A stretch of DNA of 64,000 bases from Strongylocentrotus purpuratus (GCF_000002235.5 NW_022145611.1:22693213-22757212); one strand, 5' to 3'. Shown: positions 1 through 14,000, numbered from the stretch's first letter. The notes: generated by a model from the letters alone, not told the origin. Numbers and translations: made by a program.

Positions 1-314
1 GGACATAATTTTGCTACACAGGGAGCTATAGGTGGGACTACATAGTAATCCGCTATTATTAACGAGCCTTCAGTAACATATAAGCATTGAAGTATAAACA
101 GTATGGGGAAAAGAAAACGTTACTCCACATGAGAACTCACTTATAATGTCACTTTCACCTTTGTGGTCCTTTGAGGAGCGAATATTATCCCGTCTGAACT
201 CGAGCTTTGTTGGAGGTCGACATCGACGACAGCATGCTATCAACGGTATGGTACGCCAGAGGTGCGGCGCTCAGCTAGCTGGCTAGCTCGCTCGGCGCGC
301 ACCGGAGCCTTGCC

Positions 315-351
315 ACTGCTCTCTACGGATTTTTCCGTAGAGATCAGTGAG
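315..351. other. Strong hairpin with TTTT loop
   Basis: The arms TCTCTACGGA and TCCGTAGAGA are perfectly complementary around a TTTT loop. After a one-base mismatch the pairing continues with CACTG and CAGTG, giving a stem of about 15 pairs. It sits in a locally GC-rich patch (about 200-400). No gene is recognisable beside it. It could be the terminal hairpin of a mobile element or a structured RNA; I cannot tell which. Confidence 0.5.
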
Positions 352-1429
352 CCTTGCCCATGACCCACCATACAAGATTCCGTGGGAGCTGAGGCCAGGC
401 CAGCGTTTTTCAACTCGGGGTGCCGCGAGAAAAATTGAGTTATTACTTATCAACAAAAGTTTTTTGTAATATCGTTCATTTCTTGAAGTGTCTTTTTTTT
501 CCTCACTCGCAATATTTAGAAATAAGATAAGTGCCTGATTACCTGCAAATTAGGACAACGAGGCGCCAGAATACTTCAATTTGATAGTGAGGTGCCCGAA
601 TACCCGGCCCCCCCCCCCCACTCAGTGTTATTTAGGGTACGCATATGCTCGTACCCTCTTTTTAAAAGCACCCCCTATCTGAGGACTGCCAACATTTCCA
701 AACCCCCCTTTCGCGGGCTTTTCGCGGGCTTTTCCTGCCTTGGAGACCCCCCTAAATCAGGAAAAATGCTCAATGTACCCCCCTAAATTCGGAATAATTT
801 CTCAGGAGTCCAAAGAGATGTGAGAAAAAAAAGAAAAACACCCCCTTTTTAAAGAAATCTCAGGGTGGAAAGTCAAATACACCCCTTTTTTTACAATTCT
901 CGGGCCGGACTTTGTCGCACGAAAAATACCCCTTTACCGGACATTTTGGCAACACGCATGCGGTCATTCCGACCTTTGAGTGGGGGGGGGGGGGGGGGGG
1001 GCCGGGCCCGAATATATATATATTATTTTTAATAAAGTAATTCACTAATAATATTGGTCAATTTGTTATGAAAAAATATGAAAAAATCCATGGTATAAGA
1101 AACTCCCCTGGGACAAAAATCATTAGCTCATTAGTAGCTTATGCACGCTGTATTTAAAAGTCTGTTTATAAGATAATTTTGTTTATATGAAAATTGAAAA
1201 GATAATTTTGTGTAACAAATTTAAGTAAATTGTGAGCCAATATACTTCAGACTAGGCAATGAGCACGTGTAGTGAATTTGCAACTATAAACATGGTAAAT
1301 TACATAATGTCATTCACTGAGGAATTATGTAATTACACTTTATGTTACTTCTTTTCATGAACATACAATATTCCCCTCTTAGTGACTTCGATAGAAGGTA
1401 GATTAAAAGATAAAGAGAGAAAAGGGGAG

Positions 1430-1464
1430 GGTGGGAGAGAGAGAGAGAGAGGGAGAGAGAGAGG

Positions 1465-1524
<60 letters not shown>
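1430..1524. repeat. (GA)n microsatellite
   Basis: About 90 bases of nearly pure GA/GGGA repeat. Both strands stay open through it and give spurious RERE or SLSL peptides; it is not coding. Confidence 0.95.
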
Positions 1525-1975
1525 ATAAGGGTGTAGAAGGTAGAGAGAGACAGTGTAGGACCCCGTGTAGGACTCGAGGGAGAGACAGACAGCCGGACAG
1601 ACAGACCAGAAAACTTACACCTTTTCAACCTGTTCAACGCGACGATGAAATATGCGCTGTGTATCTAATGAAAAGGCACTTGATAAAAATGCATCTCTAT
1701 GTTTATGTTACTTTTTAAAAAAGTTGGCTGTGATAAAATTATGGATGTAAATTAGAAATAATTATTGTTTTTTGTTTTTAGTTTTTTGGGTGGGGGTAGT
1801 GAGCACATTTTTTTATTTTATTTGGTCAGCGAAAATTTAAAAATTTGCACCCCCCAATAAGGTGAAAATCACGTGTTTTTACCCTTTTTTCCCCAGGGGG
1901 GGGGGGGGGAGCTGGGCCCCCTGGATCCGCCACTGGCAGTCCCTCCGTTCCCGGAGTGTGGGGGGGGGGGGGGGT

Positions 1976-2128
1976 GGGCCGCGTTATTTTCTTCTGCGGC
2001 ACAGATAAGAGCTTTTTTTTTAAAAGAGGTCTTGATTTAACCCTGACCCTAACCCTAAACTTTCCCATAGGCTCAACACGCACCTAACCCCAATCTATGC
2101 CGCAGAAAAAAATAACGCGGCCGGGCCC
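1976..2128. repeat. Inverted repeat around telomere-like CCCTAA units
   Basis: The left arm GGCCGCGTTATTTTCTTCTG (from 1978) is matched by its near-perfect reverse complement ending in AATAACGCGGCC near 2122. The loop of about 95 bases contains CCCTGACCCTAACCCTAAAC, close to the TTAGGG-type telomere repeat. This looks like a small foldback transposon. The telomere-like stretch has only two exact units, so it may be chance or a small interstitial trace. Confidence 0.6.
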
Positions 2129-2439
2129 ATGATTCCCTTTATCTTCTGTTAATTAAGAGCTGATTTGATGAAACAATCACCTCATCAGCAGGGGCGGTTA
2201 TTTCTTTTCATGACTGGGGGGGGGGGGGGGGACAAAACGCGAGGAACGAGGGGAAAGTGACGTCATGAGCTAAAACGTTTTTTTTTTTTTTTTTTTTTTG
2301 GAGGGGGGGGGGGGGAGAAAAAAAATCCGAATCATCACCGCTCTTACATGACTGTTATAGCAGGCCCCGCGGAACGTTTTTCGAAGTGGGAGGGGGGGGG
2401 GGGGGGGGGGCTAAAGTATTTATGATCAGAAAGGGCAAA

Positions 2440-2825
2440 GCAAGTGGAGCGTAAATCGGCGTGGGGTCCTGGGGCAAAGCCCCGGCGGGGATAAGGTTTT
2501 TTAGGCATTTAATAAGGGACAGATGAGCATATTTTGATACCTTATTTGTGACACTTGAATGCAGGTCACAAATCGGAGTGGGGTCCAAGGGGGCGAAGCC
2601 CCCAGAAGCTCAGTGCTTTTAGGCATTAAATTACGATCTGGGTTTTAGGCCTTTGAACATGGTTAGATGAACTTCCAGTGGCCCGCTTAGGGCCCTGGTG
2701 GGGTACAGGGGGCGGAGCCCACGGAAGCTCAGGTGATTTAGGCATTTAATTATGGTTAGCTGAGCAACCAGGGGGCCTTAGGGCCCTTGGTGGGGCTAAC
2801 AGGGCAAAGCCCCCGGAAGCTCAGA
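2440..2825. repeat. Diverged ~115-bp tandem array with GC hairpins
   Basis: Three to four imperfect units share the landmarks GGAAGCTCAG (about 2600, 2717 and 2815), GGCATTTAAT (about 2502, 2614 and 2738) and a hairpin of the form GGGGGCGAAGCCCCC. Spacing is about 110-125 bases. No coding potential. The repeated hairpin resembles the core of a non-autonomous transposon. Confidence 0.65.
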
Positions 2826-5800
2826 GAAAATCATGCCATTTCAGCAACATTTGTAAATTAGTCACTGGTATCGAATTAGAAATAAACCACGTTTGAATTT
2901 TATCGGGGGGGGGGGGTACTGCCCCAAGCCCGAGTGAGTGAGCATAGTGAACGAGAGGGGTGAAGGTGATGAAAGTGACTACTCCCTCACAGGTTTTGTT
3001 CTATTACAAAATTATATTCCTTAGAAAAACTTTAGTATGAAAAGAAACAATATACATTTTTCACACTTTAATTTCTACAATACTTACTTGAACATTTTAA
3101 AGGATATTATGCGAGAGAGCATAGCTCCCGAGCCAGAAGATTTTTACATGTATGTCTAAACGCTTAATTTTTAAGTCTAAACGCTGCACTCTTGGACTCT
3201 TCAAAGCCTAATAGTGTGTTGCAGTCTTTAGTCAGTATTTGCTGTACATTATTTGTTTGCACTTTTTCAAATTTTCCGGGGGGGGGGACGAGCCCCCCTA
3301 CAAAAGTCGAGGGGGGGGGGACGTGTCCCCCCCCCCCCCGTCCCCCCGGGATCGCCGCCCCTGTCTGTCAGTGACCTTGCAGGAAGGTCTTATCCCCCTG
3401 GCCAAATTAGTGCAGACGGGCTTTAAGGTTTTAAACTAACAATAATTTACCCAAAGTCAAAGAAAATGTTAAGGCGCATATATATCACATTATGTTACCT
3501 TGTATTTCTTTACATGCTGTATAATATACGTAAATCCCATGCAATTTCGCTGTTGAGCTGCCATGTGGTTTTTAATAAACAACTTTTCAATTCCAAGCAC
3601 TTTGTGTACGTCACCGACAGGCGATATTTCAATTACCAATTAGGATAGAATCATCGATCGATCACATATTGCGGGTGAATGCAGGAGTTTGATTCTATTA
3701 TCAAAGCTCACTGAACTGTTGTATGCGACATTAAATCGTTCACACAGAAGTCCAATGTGGGGTCATGATAAACGGAATTGGTTGTTGCGATGACGACGCG
3801 TGTGGGCAAAGATTCTTTTATTTGTATTCAGGTTGTATAGGGTGTGACAAAAACACGATTTTTTTCGGGGGGGGGGGGGGGAGGGGAGGTGGAGTACAAT
3901 GTGACAGGATCATCGACAGCTCTTTCATGTTAAACGGAAAGTCCCCTCTGTCATCAGGCTTAAATAAAAGACAAATTGCGTTTGATTTTATACTTGTTGG
4001 CGCTTTTTTTGTTGCCATTATGTTTTCAGGGGCAAAAAAGATGACAATTAAGGACCATCAATTTGGTTCCTTTGTCGCGATAAACGTGAGATCCCTTTCA
4101 CAAGGACAACGCGACTGATAGAGCAATGTGGTCAAATGAGCCTCTTCTTAATAGTTAATACCGTCATACTTTCACTCTTGAAGTTTACATCGATCTCCCA
4201 TTATCATACAAAAGATTGTACGAGGTTCGAAAATACCCATTAACACTTTTGATAGATTATAATTCCAAATAACAACTAGATAAAATTGAACTTTGCACAA
4301 TATCCATTTGAAGAGTGTGGGTCGGTTTGTTGTAAGTTTACGGCATTAATTTGAAACGTAAAAAGAATTCATAATTATGATAATGCATGATTTATTCCAT
4401 TAGATCTGGACCTTTTTAATACTCAAGGCCAGGAAATCTGAGAATAAAATAATGAGTAAATTCAATCCCCAAGAGTGTCCGTTAGGCCTGTGATACCACA
4501 ATAACGTATTCAATTTAAAATGTATTACACTATCATGAGTTATTCTTATGACTATGATAAGCATGAATTGTGATATATAGTTTATGCATAATTATGATTA
4601 TAATTCTTGTTTATTCTGAATCAGTGCCTTTATTTTTCAAAAAGTGCACATTCAATTAAGATCAATTAAAACCAAATTATACGAAAATGATTTGAATTTA
4701 ACGAGCGCCATGCATTATATTTTAAACAAATTATAATAGTCTTCAACTTTAATACAACGTGCAAAGTTCACAATTATCATGTCAATGCTACGTGTGACCT
4801 TTGAGTTACGAATCATTATCCACATGATCTATGCGAAATGTAATTTTTATCATTCGTGATGTTATTCTATCAGATCGTACTTTTTTACGCGTTCGCAAAG
4901 TATTGCTGACAATATTTTTTTATGGCACACTGTATTCATAACAATATCATTTTGTTTTCGTGCACCCGATATTCGGGCATTATGATTACCCCACAGAATG
5001 CTGCAATAGTCAGGTGCTAATCAGCAAGCGAATACGAAGCTTGGCCGCTATCTATTATTTAGTTGAGTGTACCGCGTACGTATAGATCAAGAGCAAGATG
5101 ATCGCCTTGTGAAGACGACTTCCAATCGATCAATAAGCGAGGAACCTTGGGCCGTGAAACCTCAACTACTAGATGTTTACCTAGCTATCTCTTCTTTAAT
5201 TAAATGATATACTCTGTATGATTGCATGGGGATAACACACGTAAAGCACATACGGTCAACAGACGAGAATAAGTGTAATTCACTAAACTTGGCCCCTTTG
5301 GTGTGATTTCTCTACCAATGATTGGAACGTCTTTACGGGAGCACTGTTTACAATGATAACATAATCATACTGGATCTGTAATAGTTTGAACATCGACTGA
5401 CAAGAGCATTAAGGTATGTATGATTATGACTCAATTATATAGCACTTATTTGAATATTACTCTACAGTAAAGTACATAAAGAAATATATTATTTAAAGTG
5501 TGTTTAGCCTTTTAATCTCTTTATAATGTCTGATTTTGAATACTTGCTCATAGCAATGATGCCTTAGGGGAATATCCGTGTAATCAGAAGAAATAAAATA
5601 TTATGAAGAAATATATTTTACCTACTTCACGAACAAAAATTTAATCTCTAGATATGTTGGTCTATCATTTTGGAATCTATCAGTAATCCCTGTAAGATTT
5701 TGTAACAGCTTCAGTTATGATGAAAATATCGAAATGATTCCGGTTCATATCTTCCATAATTTATAACGACCGGCATTACTGGCTAAACTTTGAGCTTTCA

Positions 5801-6061
5801 CAATTTCATTTTTGAATTTACTGAAATTCAATTGTTTCTGTAATGTTGTTAATTCCAGGTGGAAATGTCACTCATCCTTTTTCAATGTGAGAGATAAACT
5901 AGCTGACGTAAAGATATATTCTAAATTGACTGCATAAAGTTATGGACAGTGAACACGAATGGACACTGATGATCTTGAGGAACAACTACCATCCATTTGC
6001 ATTATGTAATTACATTGAAACACATGAATCCCCCAAAGAGATTTCCGAACTTTTTGTGTAG

Positions 6062-6083
6062 GATTGAGTGAAAGAATCCAACT
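6062..6083 (+). promoter_or_regulatory. 5' leader of the SPEC3-like first coding exon
   Basis: An acceptor-like TTTTTGTGTAG ends at 6061, so this short stretch is probably the end of the 5' leader, spliced to an upstream untranslated exon that I could not find. An in-frame TGA lies five codons before the ATG at 6084, which supports that start. Confidence 0.45.
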
Positions 6084-9000
6084 ATGAAGCGAAACAGTCT
6101 GAGCAGTGACAAAGTTGAGCTTCTTCGGAATATCTCATTCAGTCACCGAATTGATCCTGCAGTCGAGCTACCAAACCAGATACCTGTTACTTCAGAGATT
6201 ACCAAGTCCTCTGCGATATGCAACGCGACAGTGAAATGGAAGTCTCGATTATCAACAAATCAGGCTCCAGACAGCAACCTCCTCCTGGATGCAGCGTCAT
6301 CTCCTACCAAACGAGCAGGAGCATCGAATCATCAGGATCCAAGAGAGAAGAATCCGGAGGTAGTCATCACCGCGGTCGGCTCTCAGTCCAATGTCCATGC
6401 TGATGACGGTGGGCTGATGATGAAAGATACCAAACCTCCCGATGCAGACAACCTCAGTCAGAATTCGGTCTGGACCAGGCAAGGATCCATTCAGGGTTCT
6501 AGACCAGACTCCAGACATGGGTCGAGACCTAGCTCCAGGAATTCGCTGGCCTCAGGTCGGGTGGCATCCGCACTCTTTGCCATGGGAACGGGGGCATCAT
6601 TCACGGAGTTACCTAAAGGAGGGATGGGTACTGATGGTCAAACACAGGTGTCAAGAGTCAACTCTGTGGACAATCCTCTCCTTGCTGCTATCCCGTATCT
6701 ACCAGTCAAACTAGCATGGATCTTTCTCTTATTCAACATTCTTGTGCCGGGTTTGGGTGAGCCAACTCACAATTAATTTCTCATTTTTTAAATATTTTTT
6801 GATTCCCTGTCCCCATAATTAATCGGCATACATTCACAAGTTTATGATATTTGATAGGCTACAGGGGTGGAAACAGGATTGTCAGAGGGGGAAGGTCCCC
6901 AAAATGTGATTTCAGAAATCTGGTGTGTCCTTCCAGATTCGCTCAGTATGGAGGGTATGAGTTGGGGTAAGATTTAACACAAAATATTACAGAGATCCTA
7001 GCCAATAAATTCCCTTGTGAAAAAAAGAAAAAAAAGAAGTCATTTAAAGCCCAGGGTCTAAAGTGTTAGGAGCTCCAAATTCGCCACAAAAACCAATGGC
7101 AAAATTTTACTTAAATTGTGTCATAATGTGAAAGAGGATGTCAGTATTTAAGACACACTTCTGCAATGATCCCCCCCAAAAAAAAAGTGTTTGAAGACAG
7201 AATATTGATACAAAAAATATATAATTTTGGTTTTCTGTTGTACGCAGAAAACCTAAATTGTGTATTCTTTCATCAATATTCGACTTCAAACATATTAGTT
7301 TTGAAAATCCTGTCAGAAATGTGTTTTAAAGGTACTATGTCCCTTTTGCAGCCAACCTCAAATGCTGTTACATTGCAGGAATTATGAATATATCATGTAT
7401 GTCCTATCTGTGAAATTTAAACGTTAGCAGTGTCCTCATATTCAAATTATGCAAGGAAACCCGTTTACTTGCTAGACTTCACTGTCAGACACTATTGAGT
7501 GACTGACTGGCTTTTTTTTCTTCTTTGGTAATAACATACATGGAAAGAGTTGTAAAGGGTATACATGAGCATTTGTCTACATCATAGTTTGTATGACGTA
7601 CCATTTTTAGCTTCATTATGCATGCATTTTGTACATGTTTGGATGGTGGGCATGTGCCTATACACTCATAGACTATACTCATGCCATCGGGAGCATGCAG
7701 TGAGCACTTAATATAATTGCATGACTAGAATTCATCGATTAATAACGATATGAAAGATTTATGAGCCAGACATAACTTTATTAAAAATTTATTACGCACG
7801 GAGTCGTAACAATTTGTGCTGCCCATGCGAGGTATTAATGAAATATCAGAGATCAAGGATTCATATCTGAATGATAATATTATGCGCTACTGCCAAGCAA
7901 TATGATTGGGAGGAGGGGGGGGGGGGTCACTGCTTACCGTCCATTGGCATAGCCAAAAGGACAGGTCAGACGGACAGGTGGATGAGAGAGGTGTCGTAAT
8001 CGAGTGTTTTAAGCACTTGACTTGAAATGCAAAGGTCGTGGGTTCGATCCCCGATCAGCAGTAATGTCATTTGGCAACATTAATTTACATTTGCCACTCC
8101 ATACCCAGGGGTGAAATGGGGACCTGGTAGGATGACGAAAGCATTTGTGTTAGTAATTGCCATATGCCCTCACGGTGACCATTATGGTAGGAATACTCCC
8201 CATGGAATGGAGATGGTGCACATTGTGCGTGCATATATCCGATGAATTGTTGAAACTTGACCATACAAACAAAAAGTAATTATTTGACTTCCAGATAGCA
8301 AAATGATGGATTCAAGACCAAGAACAAATGTTAGTATCGTCGAAAAGAACAAAGGGTAGAATTCGTCGCTAAGATTTTGAAGTTCACCCCTCTATTCCCC
8401 TCTGAAAATATTTTCGTCTAATGAACATTCTTACTGTTAAATTTACATGAGAATATTAATGATTAATTTGTAATGCTTGTATTCTGGAGTTCTCCATGAT
8501 TTTGTCGTAATACTAATATTTTTGATTTACTTCTGTATGATGATCATCGATAAAAAACAACATTTATTCTGATCAATAATATTATGTACACTATCTTTAA
8601 CATAATATTTCATATAAGTAATTTATAAACAGGCCAGCATCATGTATAATTCAACTGTAATATGGGTTTGGACTAGAAGTCGTTTCGACCACGTGAATAG
8701 TCTGGTTGGCATGGCGATATCAAACAGCTTGCGGGGATACTGATATATTCTATTTGGTCAACATTGATTAGATTGGTGCTGAGATGTGTTTGTATGCAAT
8801 GGCTTACGAACATGCACGCATCACACATCAGCCCTTGCCATGTGATTGTACCAATGGTGGTACCAATGATCAGCTAAAACCAACGCTTCACTATAATGTT
8901 TATGATCTCTAGGTATATGGGCGATAAAACTCAAACATAAAAAATCAGTATACTTTGATTTTAAAACTAATTAGTCGAATCTGAAGTCTACTTCTGATTA

Positions 9001-10986
9001 CATTTTTTTGGGTAATAAATGTAATAACTTAACCCTTACTGTACTAGGGGGGGGGCTGGGAGGCCCCCCCCCCCTCGACATTTTCGGAGATCGCGCCGCA
9101 ACCGCTCAGAATTTTGAATTGTCGTTTCATGACTTTTTTCCCTCAAGTCTTACGCACATTTTGATACCATTTTCGTCGAAATCGGATATACCTGTAAGGT
9201 GTTACATAACAATTAGTATGCGCATGTCATAAAAAAAGTGCTATAATTGCATATATTCATGTACAAGCAGAAATGTGAAGATATGAATTGATATCAAATT
9301 GCTTTTATATGTTTCTCAAAGTAACTTGATGTATTTCAGAACAAAAGAATACATTAGAAATAAAACAATAGATATAATAAGAAATAAAACAATAGATATA
9401 ATAAGAAATAAAAACAATAAAATACATAAGAAAATAAATAGTTGAAAATCGCATCAAATTTGCATAAATTATCATTATTAATTACATCAACTAACTATTT
9501 TGTGTTAAAAAAGAAGTTTAATATGAATAATGAGTTTCAACATTAAAAAAGTGGAGTCTGACAATTTTTGTAATGATTCTAGTTCCCTATATATATTACC
9601 AGATTTGATATTCAAGAATGCGTATTCGTAATTTATGCAAATTAACCTATGCATTTTCAAATATCATAAAAATAATGAAACCTCATGAATTTGAGATGAA
9701 GGAAACATTTATTCAATACATTTGCAAGATTCTTCACAAGTCTACGGACAAATATGTGGAGTTTTCTGTAAAATGCATACAATTAGCATTTTGCATAATT
9801 AATTAGGCTATAACGACAAAAATTTGCATATTAGGAAAAAACTAATTATACCATCTTGTTCCTTACGTAAATATCTACAAACGTGCAAATTTTCGCGCTC
9901 ATCGGACATTCGACGGCCAAGATCATAGGGGGGAGGCCCCCCCCCCCCCCCCCCCCAGTCAGAGAGTGCTCGAAATAGCCCAGTACAGTAAGGGTTAATA
10001 ATGTAACATTGTGTTGTGATGTCCATTTATTATGCTGTATCATCATAATGACGTAACAAAATGCTTTACAAGACTGTACAATTCAGCCTTCAGCCGTTCA
10101 ACGTAATTTTTATTGAGCACTTTAGATTGAAAAAAACCCACAAAGAATGCTAATTACAGCGCATGAGTTTCCAGTCTACAAGCTGCATACCTAAACAAGA
10201 CTGTTTTTATTTACCTAACGGAATGACATAATTATAATTATAATTTGCTTTCTTGATCTTGATTGTGTACATACAGGTACAGTTCTGGCAGGTATTAGTA
10301 TGTTATGCTGTGGGACTAGGCAAACGACTAACAAACAAGACGACGAGATGGGATTGTGCTGTACAAACATCTTCGTAGGCGTGTCACAACTCTTCACTGT
10401 AACCTTCCTTCTGGTTGGCTGGATATGGAGTATCACGTGGGGTGTCTACATGGTCGTCTTCGCACGTAAGCCTTATCTCTTTGCTTATTGTTTCCATCTT
10501 GATTAAAGTGCATACAGGTGCACATGAATTCCCATGCACATAATGATTTATGTACAACACGATAGCAAGTACTTTCAAAAGTAGTCTTGTCCATCATCTT
10601 AGAAACGTGCCAACATTATTACACGGACGTACGTATTACGTAATCTGAACATGATTTCTTTGGGTCACACAATAAAGTATTAACATTGCCCTTCAGCTTA
10701 ATTTTAGAACGTAGTTGGGATTGTATTGTATAAACAAAATACTCATTTTACAACCTACCGCGAGGAATGGCCGATATTTCATGTATGCGTATATAGCTAA
10801 AATATAACGAAATTTTGTTTATATTTGTATGTAGTAATACAAAAATATCTTTGCATAATATCGTACCTGCTTTAATCTAGAGATAAGTGTACGTGTTGGA
10901 ATATAATTTCGGTTTCAGTTTCAAATTCAACTTTAAACCACAAAAGCAAATCATAATAAACCACAAAAGCAAATCATAATAAACCA

Positions 10987-11041
<55 letters not shown>

Positions 11042-14000
11042 TAGTACACACAATGAAATACATAAGTTGGAATAAAACAGTCGCATACACAAATGTTATT
11101 GGTATTTTATTTATGCAAATAAGGTCATATCTGTAATTCCCTATTTAATACCTTAAACGTAGAGAGGATCCTTTATATAATCAGACAATATAAGTCTAGT
11201 TTCAAACGCTTTCCTGGGTGGAATCTTTACGGCAATCGGTTTATACCGAAAATAGAGTCATTTTAAAGAATCAGAATCTTTGTGTGTAATGTTGTTCATA
11301 AGATTATCCCTTATATTCGGCTATTGACTTGTACGTCGATTCTTGGCAGCCTGTTTGACACGATTGATTTCTTTCCACGATGGTCTAAGATGTGGATGAC
11401 TGTCAATCATTAATGTAGCAAGGTTAAATAGATCTGAATTGTGAATAACTCGAGAGACATAGTGAATGATTCTACCAAGAGAGAATATATCTGACTGGAT
11501 GCTGCTATACTCCCCATCTAAGATGTATTCAGGTGCTAGATGTTGGTAGACTACACCCAGTCTGTAGCCTTCCATCTCATGATCGGTCAGATTACGGTTT
11601 TTATGTGGCATTGTGACAGTGGTGACGTTACCCATATCAATGATGTAAGCCTTCCATCGGTCGTCTCTGCGGAGTAGGACATTGTTTGGTTTTATGTCAT
11701 TGTGAAGGAGATCTCTCTCATGCATGGCATGGATTCCTTCGGTGATGTCCACAACGATGTTCAACCACTCTTGATCTGACAATGCAGGGTTCTTGGTCTT
11801 GATAGCCTTGCTTAGTGGGTAAACGGTTCTCGTGCCTTTGTCACCAAGGAACTCGACAACGAGTCCGGGACAGCTGGCATGCTTGGTGTAACCATGGCAC
11901 TTTGGAAATGCTGGGTGTTCCCCCAAGAGTCGGTGGACTGCCACCTCCTTCACAGTCCTGGAATGATTCAAGGATATTACTCTCTTCACGTCTTCTTCGT
12001 TGGCTTTCTGGTCTTCGTGTATGCCTTGGACCTTCACAGCCACTGCCTCGGCTCCAAGACGCTTCATAAAGACCACTCCGAATGTACCCTTACCGATCGG
12101 ATTGGTGTCCACGGTGTCCCAAGGTTCAAGTTGCGATTCCGCTATGGTCGGGATATCTTCTGAAGGTATCAATGTCATGATGGCTCTGTCAACCTCTGGC
12201 ATATCGCTCGCTTCTAAGGATCCGTTGTTTGACAATGCACTCTGTTGAAACCTGAGAAAGTGATATGAGGAAATTAATCAATAAGAAGAAATAGAATCCC
12301 CACATGAAATTATTATATCTTTTGATTGATTTTGCTTTGGATTTATTCATTGGTATTTCAGTAACCAGGGTAAACTCGTTCGTCGCCATTTGGGGCACTG
12401 CTTGACGAAAGTTTCCTGAAAGTATTGACCACTGAAATAAAAAAACCCATATACAGTACAATTTATAAAATTATTCTAAAATGCATCCATTGCAACATTT
12501 CCAGACAACCTTCACCATGCATACTGATGAAAACTATCCTTAAAATTCTCTTTTCACATTTTGTAATATCATCTTGTCCCCTGACAAAAAAAACGTATTT
12601 CGGTAGAGTTAAAGAGACATACATGCCTTAATTTAAGACGAAGATGACTTGTGTATGCTCACATTGATATGTTATACCGTAGCTTGGTGATCATAAGATC
12701 TTGTGTTTTTATCTTAAATCTGAGTGCTTCAGTTGTACAGTCGGACCCTTCTTTCTTTGGTGCTCTGCATGGGGAAGAGAAAGAGAAAAAATGGCGTAAG
12801 AACTAAAAACAATAATGAAATACGCCCAACTTAAAGAAAATAATGACACAATAATGAACATAGGTTAGAAGATTGTTTTTTAAACATCGGGGGGGGGGGG
12901 CGGGGCGGGGCGGGGCGGGGCGGGGCGGGGTAAGGTCTTGAAAATTACTACATTAATCTGTATAGTTTATGATATTTCAAATCATCTTTCAACATCATTG
13001 AGTAATATATCACATCGTACACGATCATTAACGTTGGAAATTCTATTCTGTATGGGCGAAAAGGTGTTCATATCCTGCTTCCTGTTGTTAAAGACCGATA
13101 AAATAATTCATTTAGAATTCTATCAATTTATTATCAAAATAAATGAGATAAGGGGGTTTACTGATTTAGGTATTCATTGTTATTAAAGTACTTTAAACGA
13201 TAAACACGTATCTGCACAGAAACTTTGGCTTGATAATTATGAGGATGATAACTTCGAACAAAAAATGTATACCAGTGATATCACTGTTTTACTATTATTC
13301 TATAGGTAGATCGTGCAACAAGAATCTATTATTGATTTTTGTAGGTAGTGAAGCTGCATACATCATTCGTCACTATAATGATGTAAACGTTTATGGACTT
13401 ACCTTAACTCCGTGGACAAGGATGCTGTCGCTCTATCGGAAGTCTGTGAAAGAAAACGTGATACGTTACGTAAACATTATAACTAGCGTTGCTTTTGAAA
13501 ACAACATCATTCATCTGATGTTCTCATATATCCGTTCAGCTGTCTTTTTGCAATGTTGTATATGGTTAATCTATCTCTAAACAATTTTCTAACTATAACT
13601 TAACTATATCAAAAGATGCGGATGAGGTGCGCGAGCGTAATGGGGAAAAAACTTGGGTCTGTAAAACTTACCACTGACAATTTCGAGTTCATCACATCCT
13701 TGACCTGTTCTAGTTTGCAACATCGCTCTTTCATTTCCTCGTATGATCTCACTATCATTCCGATGTCCATCTCGTGATCGACTGAAGTGATTAGTCCAGT
13801 GGAAAGCCCAGCTGCCGTTAAAATCTGACGGAAATTCTACAAGAAAAGGAACATTTAGAATAGTTTTCGAATATAAAGTGTCCACAAAATGTATATTAGT
13901 AAAAGTACTCAATAATATTATGGTCTAATAGGCATTTTCTGATCCGACTGATACATACACTCGATTATTTTTAATAATCATATTTTGAGAAATGGATTTC

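Larger units (their letters stand above)
1..5900. other. Gene-free, repeat-rich left flank
   Basis: No open reading frame here has convincing protein character or plausible splice sites. The first 4 kb is crowded with runs of 10 to 20 G or C, a GA microsatellite, an inverted repeat with telomere-like units and a diverged tandem array; these have their own entries. From about 4.1 to 5.9 kb the DNA is unique-looking and AT-rich. It may hold the promoter and an untranslated first exon of the SPEC3-like gene that starts coding at 6084, but I cannot place either. Confidence 0.6.

Noticed and set aside
1314-1718. Open frames on both strands through the GA repeat
   Set aside because: They are RERE/SLSL translations of a microsatellite.
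3765-4118. 117-codon + frame
   Set aside because: It runs through a long G tract (poly-Gly), has no family match and no splice context.
10300-10506. Reading 10300-10506 as an independent small gene
   Set aside because: It is the second SPEC3-like exon; its frame joins the first exon at 10277. Read-through to 10506 remains an alternative end.
10708-10733. Micro-exon (Q-RSWDCIV-stop) as the SPEC3-like C-terminus
   Set aside because: Phase fits, but the acceptor is weak and the peptide short; the exon at 21382 is better supported.
11815-12248. Three + frames of 80-94 codons over the kinase exon
   Set aside because: They are antisense shadows of the kinase coding exon.
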